DNA of 5,819 nt from an uncultured Lachnospiraceae bacterium (lineage in GTDB: Bacteria; Bacillota; Clostridia; Lachnospirales; Lachnospiraceae), in assembly GCA_905235345.1 (NCBI GenBank), contig CAJOLO010000114.1:1-5819 (forward strand), written 5' to 3'. The first letter of the stretch is position 1. The number at the start of each line of letters is the position of its first letter. The notes below the pieces were generated by a model. The model made no database searches and was not told where the DNA came from. It saw only the letters and a program-made list of their open reading frames with translations. Both the position numbers and the translations under genes were made by a program. This document shows positions 1 to 5,339 of the stretch, piece by piece.

Positions 1-1021
1 TAATATCAAAATCTGCATCTGCATATCCGATAGCGCAGGCAATACGTCCCCAGTTGGCATCTTCTCCAAATATCATACACTTAAAAAGTGCTGAACCGAT
101 CACACTCTTTGCTACCGTAATGGCAGTATCCAAATCTTTTGCTTCGGAAACGGTACACTCTATAAGCTTAGTCGCACCCTCACCATCCTTGGCAAGCATC
201 CTTGTCATATTCATCATTACAATGTAGAGAGCCTGCTTAAATGTCTCATATTCCGAACCTTCTGTCACTATCTCATTATTACCGGAAAGTCCGTTAGCCA
301 TAACGCAAACCATGTCATTAGTGGAGGTGTCACCATCAATAGAAAGACAGTTATAAGTAATCTTAGTAACTTCAGAAAGAGCCTTCTGGATAAGTTCCTT
401 ACTGATTGCCACATCAGTTGTCACAAAGTTTAAGGTTGTTGCCATATTCGGATGTATCATTCCGCTTCCCTTAGCCATACCACCTAAAGTACACTTTATA
501 CCATCAATGTCAAATGTCACAGCCACCTCCTTTGGTACTGTATCCGTGGTCATAATCGCATTAACAGCCTTAGCATTGCCGTCTTCCGAAAGACCTTCCG
601 CAAGCTCCTTCATATGCTCTGCTATAGGCTCAATCGGAAGTGGAATACCGATAACACCCGTAGATGCAACCACCACCTCATCGGCATCAATATTAAGTAC
701 ATCCGCCGTAAGCTCACACATCTTACGTGCTTTCTCTACACCATCTGCATTACAGGTATTGGCATTCTTGGAATTGACAATAACCGCTCTTGTCTTTCCT
801 CCTGTTGCTTCAAGGTTCTTCTTGGTCACAAGAACAGGTGCACCCTTCACCTTATTGGTCGTATATACCGCTGCCGTGTTACAGACTTCTTCACTAAACA
901 CCATTCCAAGATCATTCTTATCAGGATTATCTACCAACCCGCAATGAACTCCGTTCGCCTTAAATCCCTTAGCAGCACACACACCGCCGTCAACATAAGT
1001 ATATCCTTCAAATTCTTTCAT
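1..1021 (-). CDS. argJ: Bifunctional ornithine acetyltransferase / N-acetylglutamate synthase ArgJ (3' end cut by window)
   Basis: ArgJ moves the acetyl group from N-acetylornithine to glutamate, the recycling step of arginine biosynthesis. Bifunctional forms also make N-acetylglutamate from acetyl-CoA. About 340 residues are visible from the ATG at 1021, and the family is usually about 400 long, so some 60 C-terminal residues lie off the left edge. Family landmarks are STGVIGIPLP near residue 110, the self-cleavage segment MAKGSGMIHPNMATTL with the predicted nucleophile Thr195 (codon 437-439), NCLSIDGDTSTND about 30 residues later, and FGEDANWGRI near the visible end. The precursor should self-cleave between Ala194 and Thr195 into alpha and beta chains. 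The start has only a moderate purine-rich site (AAAGAGAG) before it. The gene is divergent from the DUF4250 gene. Whether this copy has the acetyl-CoA activity cannot be told from sequence. Identification is firm. Confidence 0.96.
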   Translation of the reverse strand, partial: MKEFEGYTYVDGGVCAAKGFKANGVHCGLVDNPDKNDLGMVFSEEVCNTAAVYTTNKVKGAPVLVTKKNLEATGGKTRAVIVNSKNANTCNADGVEKARKMCELTADVLNIDADEVVVASTGVIGIPLPIEPIAEHMKELAEGLSEDGNAKAVNAIMTTDTVPKEVAVTFDIDGIKCTLGGMAKGSGMIHPNMATTLNFVTTDVAISKELIQKALSEVTKITYNCLSIDGDTSTNDMVCVMANGLSGNNEIVTEGSEYETFKQALYIVMMNMTRMLAKDGEGATKLIECTVSEAKDLDTAITVAKSVIGSALFKCMIFGEDANWGRIACAIGYADADFDI

Positions 1022-1070
1022 AATTCATCTCTCTTTCTTTTATAACTATTATTTTTATTTAATATTGTTC

Positions 1071-1099
1071 TTGACATTTATAAAACCATCACGCATTAT
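1071..1099 (+). promoter_or_regulatory. Candidate promoter for the structured leader and DUF4250 gene
   Basis: A perfect -35 TTGACA (1071-1076) is followed after 17 bp by CATTAT (1094-1099, 4 of 6 matches). Transcription would start near 1106, cross the whole 200-bp repeat and reach the DUF4250 start codon, giving a leader of about 270 nt. No other good promoter was seen between here and 1380. Inferred from consensus only. Confidence 0.5.
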
Positions 1100-1124
1100 A
1101 ACATATATATAGATATATGAACAA
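1095..1124 (-). promoter_or_regulatory. Candidate argJ promoter (extended -10)
   Basis: Read on the minus strand, a perfect TATAAT (1100-1095) is preceded by TG one base upstream, making an extended -10. A weak -35, TTGTTC (1124-1119), lies 18 bp away. Transcription would begin near 1088 and give a leader of roughly 65 nt for argJ. The -10 overlaps the -10 of the opposite-facing promoter. This is inferred from consensus match only. Confidence 0.55.
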
Positions 1125-1142
1125 GATATATATTATTAACTA

Positions 1143-1342
1143 ATTGCGAAACTCATTAATATTGCGTATTAGATTGTACATATTATACAGATTCCATAAA
1201 CAGGTGCTTTGGAGCCGCCGGTACTTAATGAGCAATTAACTGCGAATTTAGTACCGTTGCGTGCGACAAGCAGCGAAAGCGTGCCTGTGATGGAACTGTA
1301 TAATATGTACAATCCTTAAAATATGAACAATAGTTTCGCAAT
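1143..1342 (+). repeat. 200-bp structured inverted-terminus repeat, copy A (possible leader RNA or MITE)
   Basis: This copy shares all but 13 of 200 positions, without indels, with the reverse complement of 5082-5281. The ends are an 11-bp perfect inverted repeat (ATTGCGAAACT at 1143-1153, AGTTTCGCAAT at 1332-1342). Inside is a perfect 18-bp inverted pair (1173-1190 with 1296-1313). Further inside are TTCCAT/ATGGAA, CAGG/CCTG, a GGTACT...AGTACC hairpin (1220-1225 with 1250-1255) and a GTTGC...GCAGC hairpin (1256-1260 with 1270-1274). The whole element can therefore fold into one long branched hairpin. It ends 37 nt before the DUF4250 start. No target-site duplication is evident. It could be a MITE-like mobile repeat, a cis-regulatory RNA, or both. 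I do not recognise it as a named family. Confidence 0.9.
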
Positions 1343-1379
1343 CATCTAACCTCTATTATCACAGAAAGGAGACCCTAAT

Positions 1380-1559
1380 ATGTCTAATCTTCCAACCGAT
1401 CCAATGATACTTCTTAGTTACGTAAACACAAAACTTCGTGATGAGTATGCGAACTTAGAAACAATGTGCGATGATATGGAACTTAATATATCCGAAATCA
1501 TGGATAAACTTGCCACAATCGATTATCACTATAATGAAAAGCTTAATCGTTTCGCATAA
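1380..1559 (+). CDS. DUF4250 domain small protein
   Basis: A 59-residue protein beginning MSNLPTDPMILLSYVNTKLR, which matches the usual opening of the DUF4250 family (about 55-60 residues, common in Clostridia and some gammaproteobacteria). Family function is unknown. The pattern of a conserved DP-x-x-LLSxVNxKLRDE helix followed by a second helix (MELNISEIMDKLATIDY) and a short tail suggests a compact, soluble, helical protein. It has no signal peptide or membrane segment. The ribosome-binding site is strong (AGAAAGGAG at 1363-1371, 8 nt before ATG), which fixes the start. It has its own candidate promoter and a long structured leader (the 200-bp repeat). It converges with the AI-2E gene, 48 bp away. 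The family assignment is from memory of its sequence signature. Confidence 0.85.
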   Translation: MSNLPTDPMILLSYVNTKLRDEYANLETMCDDMELNISEIMDKLATIDYHYNEKLNRFA

Positions 1560-1607
1560 TCATCCATGCACAATATGTAACACCGCCCACAAAATCAATG
1601 CAAATAC

Positions 1608-3110
1608 TTAATCATCTGAATCTTCTTCAATGTCTTCTTTATTATCAGAAAGATTCATTCTGTCATCAGCCTCCGAAGATGCTTTACTAATTCTGTTCTT
1701 CTTATTGTCTTGTCCGTTTTTTGCAAGCATTTTCTCTCGCTGCTTCTCCTCCCGATACTCCGCCTCCTCGGCACGTCTTATCTTCTCGCTTTCCTCTTTA
1801 AGCTTAGCAGCCTCCTCCTTCTTATGCTTGTCAAAAGAAAAAACCGCTGTTCCTTTCTTAACCTGATCGTGACTTATCAGCACCGGAGTATTACTGTTAG
1901 GTTTTATATAATCCACCTCATAATAATCCTCCGAATTCACCGGAAGTCCTTTATTTGAAAGCCTAAAGCGACAGAAGGTTCCAATAATTGCATACAGACA
2001 CGCAAAACATGGTGCACCCAGAATCATTCCCGGAACTCCGAAAAAACCTCCACCTATAAGTATTGCAAATAATATCCACATACTTGAAAGATTAAGCCTG
2101 TCACCGAGAATAGTCGGACCAATAATGTTTCCGTCAATCTGCTGCATAACAAGTGCAAATATAGCAAATATTATTCCATACTTAACATCAACCATCAAAA
2201 GTATAAGTACACTCGGTATTGCTCCGATAAATGGTCCGAAATACGGAATAATATTGGTCACTCCAATAATAATACTTATCAATACCGCATAATCATAACG
2301 CATAATCGTCATAAATATGTAACATATCAAACCAATTATAAACGAATCTATAATCTTACCACTTAGAAATCCTCCAAACACCTGATCCATATATCTTACG
2401 CCACGGATTATCTGATTGGCAAAATCAGTTTCAAAGCAACTATATACAAGCTTCTTGCTTCCTGCTACCAGTACTTCCTTCTCCAATAATACATATATGG
2501 AAATTATAACAGCAAGAATAACATTCAACATTAGCTTAAGACCACCCATTATTCCATTGGTTATACCGGCAATTATCTTATCCATATTAGGAATAATGAA
2601 ATTATTGATATAATCAATCACTTGGGAATATACTCTCTCCGACCCCATTAGCATATACTGACTGATTTCTGTATTTTTTTTATCAAAAGAACGTATCCAT
2701 GATGTAAATTGATCATAATAATTCGGTGCCTCCGTCACCATCTTTATAAGAGACTGATATACCTGCGGTATCACAAGATGAAATCCCTCTATAACCAGAA
2801 ACAGAAACAAGGAAACTGTAAATACTATTCCCATTCCTCTTGAGAACTTTTTAATATCATTCTCCGCCTTAAATAACTTCTTTCCTAACGGAGTTAACAG
2901 ATAATGTTCAAAAAAATTAAGTACAGGATTTTCAAGATAGGCAAGAGCAAATCCAATAACTATGGGAAACAACGTATTCTTTATCATTGTCCGGAATTCC
3001 CGATATTCAGTACGATGCTCTAATGTATAATTGAACATCAATGACAAAATAATAACTACCAATGCTGTCAAACCTATCTTAACATATTTATTATTAAATC
3101 TATTTTTCAA
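1608..3110 (-). CDS. AI-2E family (PerM/YtvI-like) membrane protein with charged C-terminal tail
   Basis: A 500-residue polytopic inner-membrane protein of the AI-2E/PerM family (PF01594). Some characterised members export autoinducer-2 (TqsA) or exchange ions; the substrate here is unknown. Hydrophobic segments lie at about 12-28, 46-64, 94-115, 190-210, 251-270, 274-306, 312-325 and 345-377. Family hallmarks are NIIPYFGPFIGAIPS (286-300), QQIDGNIIGPTILG (323-336) and the Gly-rich GGGFFGVPGMILGAP (353-367). Residues from about 378 to 500 form a cytoplasmic-type tail, with a Lys/Glu-rich likely coiled coil (about 428-467) and an acidic end. I chose the TTG at 3110 because GGGAGG lies 8 nt before it and MKNRFNNKYVKI is a typical family start. 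An upstream in-frame ATG (3146) or TTG (3149) would add 12 or 13 residues but has no Shine-Dalgarno. It appears to be transcribed alone. Confidence 0.9.
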   Translation of the reverse strand: MKNRFNNKYVKIGLTALVVIILSLMFNYTLEHRTEYREFRTMIKNTLFPIVIGFALAYLENPVLNFFEHYLLTPLGKKLFKAENDIKKFSRGMGIVFTVSLFLFLVIEGFHLVIPQVYQSLIKMVTEAPNYYDQFTSWIRSFDKKNTEISQYMLMGSERVYSQVIDYINNFIIPNMDKIIAGITNGIMGGLKLMLNVILAVIISIYVLLEKEVLVAGSKKLVYSCFETDFANQIIRGVRYMDQVFGGFLSGKIIDSFIIGLICYIFMTIMRYDYAVLISIIIGVTNIIPYFGPFIGAIPSVLILLMVDVKYGIIFAIFALVMQQIDGNIIGPTILGDRLNLSSMWILFAILIGGGFFGVPGMILGAPCFACLYAIIGTFCRFRLSNKGLPVNSEDYYEVDYIKPNSNTPVLISHDQVKKGTAVFSFDKHKKEEAAKLKEESEKIRRAEEAEYREEKQREKMLAKNGQDNKKNRISKASSEADDRMNLSDNKEDIEEDSDD

Positions 3111-3118
3111 ACAGACCG

Positions 3119-3124
3119 CCTCCC
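3119..3124 (-). promoter_or_regulatory. Ribosome-binding site deciding a TTG start for the AI-2E gene
   Basis: GGGAGG on the minus strand sits 8 nt before the TTG at 3110. It lies inside the reading frame of the longer open frame that begins at 3146/3149, so the longer start would have to ignore an excellent site and use none of its own. Confidence 0.7.
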
Positions 3125-3174
3125 ACTCAAGCACACCACCTGACATCAATAATATTATAGTACCAACTTTAGTA

Positions 3175-3203
3175 ATTATAATGCAAACATCTTAATTAGT
3201 CCA
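3175..3203 (-). promoter_or_regulatory. Candidate promoter of the AI-2E gene
   Basis: On the minus strand TGGACT (3203-3198, 4 of 6 to the -35 consensus) is followed after 17 bp by a perfect TATAAT (3180-3175). It lies downstream of the terminator of the SPFH gene, consistent with separate transcription of the AI-2E gene. A second TATAAT (3159-3154) has no fitting -35. Consensus evidence only. Confidence 0.45.
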
Positions 3204-3269
3204 CAATACTTTTATATTTGTTACATATAAATTGGTAATACAGTTCAGTTTACATGCAGTTTTTTCATA

Positions 3270-3304
3270 TAAAAATGGAGGCACACTTCAAAAGCAGCCT
3301 CCAT
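3270..3304 (-). terminator. Intrinsic terminator after the SPFH gene
   Basis: On the minus strand a perfect 8-bp stem ATGGAGGC (3304-3297) / GCCTCCAT (3282-3275) with a 14-nt loop is followed directly by TTTTT and an AT-rich run. The plus strand has no T-run after the stem, so it acts in one direction, 75 bp past the stop codon of the SPFH gene. Confidence 0.85.
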
Positions 3305-3378
3305 ATAATATATTTAATTATTAATAAAATAAAAAACAGCATATATTCGCAAAACCGCACTGCATATTAACATATAAT

Positions 3379-4317
3379 TTACTGTTCAACATCTTCCTTA
3401 CCAATCTCAACAACAGACTTAGCAAGACCTGCTATACCCTGTATCTCAGAAGGAATGATAATCTTGGTTGCCTTACCGTCAGCTGCTTTGCCAAATGCCT
3501 CCAAGCTCTTTAACTGTATAACAGCATTCGATGGTGCGGATTCATTTAACAATACAATACCGTCTGCATTAGCCTTCTGGATTGCAAGAATAGCCTCTGC
3601 CTGTCCTTCTGCCTCACGAATCGTTGCTTCCTTCTTAGCCTCTGCACGAAGGATTGCCGACTGTTTCTCAGCCTCGGCATCAAGAATAACAGATTCCTTG
3701 TGACCCTCCGCACGAAGGATTGCTGATTTCTTCTCACCTTCCGCAATAAGGATCTGCTCACGTCTCTCACGTTCTGCCTTCATCTGTTTCTCCATCGCAT
3801 CCTGAATGGCTGCGGGAGGAATAATATTCTTAAGCTCAACACGGTTTACTTTAATTCCCCAAGGATCCGTTGCCTCATCAAGTGTCGCTCTCATCTTAGT
3901 ATTAATAGTCTCTCTTGAGGTAAGTGTCTGATCCAACTCAAGATCACCAATAATGTTACGAAGTGTTGTCGCTGTAAGATTCTCGATAGCCATAATAGGA
4001 TTCTCAACACCATAGCAGAAAAGCTTAGGATCTGTGATCTGGAAGAATACGACCGTATCGATTCTCATGGTAACATTATCCTTAGTGATTACAGGCTGCG
4101 GAGCAAAATCAACAACCTGTTCCTTAAGTGTTACACGCTTTGCAACTTTATCAATGATAGGCATCTTAACATGCATACCCACCGACCATGTTCCCGTATA
4201 AGTTCCCAAACGCTCAATAACATAAGCGTGTGCCTGTGGCACAATACGAATACTACTCATAACGACAATTACAACAATAAATAAAAGAAATATTAAAAAA
4301 CCTAAACCTGCATCCAT
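3379..4317 (-). CDS. SPFH/stomatin-like membrane protein (paraslipin, QmcA-type)
   Basis: A 312-residue prohibitin/stomatin superfamily protein. Such proteins form large membrane-anchored oligomers or cages linked to membrane microdomains and protein quality control. Residues 5-20 are one hydrophobic anchor. The SPFH domain spans about 23-175, with the typical RIVPQAHAYVIERLGTY opening, TKDNVTMRIDTVVFFQITDP (79-98), the LRNIIGDLELDQTLTSRE stretch (119-136) and DPWGIKVNRVELKNIIPP (151-168). From about 172 to 245 lies a long Ala/Glu-rich helix with 11-residue repeats (AILRAEGHKES, VILDAEAEKQS, AILRAEAKKEA). The C-terminal region (IIIPSEIQGIAGLAKSV) is also family-like. The ATG at 4317 has an AGGGGA site 9 nt upstream. 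It lies downstream of an NfeD gene on the same strand, the classic slipin-NfeD pairing, which supports a joint membrane role. Its exact partner protease or substrate is not visible. Confidence 0.95.
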   Translation of the reverse strand: MDAGLGFLIFLLFIVVIVVMSSIRIVPQAHAYVIERLGTYTGTWSVGMHVKMPIIDKVAKRVTLKEQVVDFAPQPVITKDNVTMRIDTVVFFQITDPKLFCYGVENPIMAIENLTATTLRNIIGDLELDQTLTSRETINTKMRATLDEATDPWGIKVNRVELKNIIPPAAIQDAMEKQMKAERERREQILIAEGEKKSAILRAEGHKESVILDAEAEKQSAILRAEAKKEATIREAEGQAEAILAIQKANADGIVLLNESAPSNAVIQLKSLEAFGKAADGKATKIIIPSEIQGIAGLAKSVVEIGKEDVEQ

Positions 4318-4476
4318 AAAATACTATCCCCTTTCATATAACATAATATTATTAATCATTCGCAGAGCTAATATGAAATATTCAATGATACTCATAAATA
4401 TTACATAAAAAAAACACTCTGTAGCTGACATTTCACCTGAATAGTTACGAAATATATTCAATGTCATTTATTTAAA

Positions 4477-4538
4477 GCCTTCCCCTCCTGGGGAAGGTGT
4501 CAGCTAATCAAAGATTTGCTGACGGATGAGGCGAACCA
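4477..4538. repeat. Two-hairpin CCTTCCCC / GGATGAGG intergenic repeat
   Basis: CCTTCCCC-TCCT-GGGGAAGG (4478-4497) is a perfect 8-bp hairpin. A second stem follows, GTCAGC (4499-4504) / GCTGAC (4518-4523), with an inner AATC/GATT, and then GGATGAGGCGAACC. This layout, with a C-rich hairpin, a variable hairpin and a GGATGAGG tail, is one I recognise as a frequent dispersed intergenic repeat in gut Clostridia, of unknown function and probably MITE-like. It lies between the nfeD-like and SPFH genes. Read on the minus strand, the first hairpin is followed by CTTTAAAT, so it might weaken read-through, but the U-run is poor. Confidence 0.75.
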
Positions 4539-4570
4539 CAATGCTTAAGTTACTGATATTGATATACATT

Positions 4571-5044
4571 TCACACCTCGGATATAATTTCCTCAGAAAG
4601 CTTCTCGTCATCAGCCCTCTCTACAATAAGCTTAACTCCCTGTATCTCTATAATATGAGCAACAAAACCCTCAGGTATAACAACGCTGTCATCTTTTGCC
4701 CTTGCAGACCATTCCATACCATTGATTTTCACACGTCCGCTGCTCTTAAGATTATTAATCTCCTCAAGAACAACAGCATTCTGTCCGACAAGCGCCTCCG
4801 CATTGGTCTTCTCTGTTTTTGTGTCAAGAAACTTCTTTGCCCATGGTCTTGTAAATGCAAAAAGAGCTATCGCGACTGCCAGAAACAGAACAATCTGTAC
4901 TATAAGATTAGCACCACACAGTGAAGCTATCGCAGCAACAAATGCACCACCGGCAAACCATATCGATGTCAGACCCATACTGATTATCTCCATCACAATG
5001 AAGATTGCAGCTAATAAAAGCCAGCATAAAATCTCGGTAGCCAT
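4571..5044 (-). CDS. NfeD-like membrane protein (short form)
   Basis: A 157-residue short-type NfeD protein: three membrane segments (about 5-22, 26-43, 47-66) followed by a soluble OB-fold-like domain (about 85-142) with the family pattern GRVKINGMEWSARA (103-116), IPEGFVAHIIEIQGVKLIVE (123-142). Short NfeD proteins are thought to bind and assist the SPFH protein encoded beside them, here the next gene on the same strand, 253 bp downstream. The ATG at 5044 is chosen because AAAGGAG ends 8 nt before it. An ATG two codons earlier (5050) is only 2 nt from that site. A longer open frame reaches back to a TTG at 5215, but its N-terminal part is translated repeat copy B and should not be annotated as protein. 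Alternative: none serious. Confidence 0.93.
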   Translation of the reverse strand: MATEILCWLLLAAIFIVMEIISMGLTSIWFAGGAFVAAIASLCGANLIVQIVLFLAVAIALFAFTRPWAKKFLDTKTEKTNAEALVGQNAVVLEEINNLKSSGRVKINGMEWSARAKDDSVVIPEGFVAHIIEIQGVKLIVERADDEKLSEEIISEV

Positions 5045-5052
5045 TATCATTA

Positions 5053-5059
5053 CTCCTTT
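5053..5059 (-). promoter_or_regulatory. Ribosome-binding site deciding the NfeD start
   Basis: AAAGGAG on the minus strand sits 8 nt before the ATG at 5044. It begins 22 nt past the end of the upstream 200-bp repeat, the same offset as in the DUF4250 leader. Confidence 0.8.
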
Positions 5060-5081
5060 CGTTACATAAAATATCCAGGTG

Positions 5082-5281
5082 ATTGCGAAACTCTTGTTTA
5101 TATCTTCAGAATTGTACATATTATACAGTTCCATCACAGGCACGCTTTCGCTGCTTGTCGCACGCAGCGGTACTAAATTCGCAGTAAACTGCTCATCAAG
5201 TACCGGCGGCTCCAAAGCACCTGTTTATGGAATCTGTACAATATGTACAATCCAATATACAATATTAATGAGTTTCGCAAT
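5082..5281 (-). repeat. 200-bp structured inverted-terminus repeat, copy B (possible leader RNA or MITE)
   Basis: Reverse-orientation copy of 1143-1342 with 13 substitutions and no indels. Terminal inverted repeats are 12 bp and perfect here (ATTGCGAAACTC / GAGTTTCGCAAT). The long internal 18-bp pair is kept with one G-T in place of A-T, and the small hairpin reads GCTGC...GCAGC (5168-5164 with 5154-5150). It lies between apt and the nfeD-like gene, pointing toward nfeD, and ends 37 nt before the nfeD ATG. It lies within a longer open frame that runs into nfeD, which would cause a false N-terminal extension. No convincing promoter was found just upstream, so it is probably transcribed by read-through from apt or from a promoter I cannot see. 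Confidence 0.9.
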
Positions 5282-5339
5282 TCCCTATATAATATTTGTT
5301 TTTTTTCATCATATCTTATATAACTTTCAAATAATTCAT

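Noticed and set aside
507..1045. Long plus-strand open frames opposite argJ
   Set aside because: They lie entirely antisense to a gene with unmistakable ArgJ motifs, and their translations are low-complexity or Ser-rich with no recognisable family.
1043..1068. Possible ArgR operator (TATTA...TAATA partial palindrome) in the argJ leader
   Set aside because: It lacks the TGAAT/ATTCA half-sites of known ARG boxes, and such AT-rich near-palindromes are expected by chance here.
1209..1319. A short open frame (TTG start, about 36 codons) shared by both repeat copies as a possible peptide gene
   Set aside because: There is no ribosome-binding site before the TTG. Of four differences within the frame between copies, two change the amino acid and two are silent, so there is no sign of coding constraint. 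In copy A it stops at once, and in copy B it runs into nfeD.
1560..1607. Terminator between the convergent DUF4250 and AI-2E genes
   Set aside because: No stem with a T-run could be found on either strand in these 48 bp.
3144..3149. Longer start (ATG 3146 or TTG 3149) for the AI-2E gene
   Set aside because: No Shine-Dalgarno precedes it, and the added residues MSGGVLEWEAVC encode the good ribosome-binding site of the TTG at 3110.
5282..5339. Promoter for the nfeD-like gene upstream of repeat copy B
   Set aside because: TATTAT-like boxes are present on the minus strand but none has a -35 at 16-18 bp, and the region is too AT-rich to trust.
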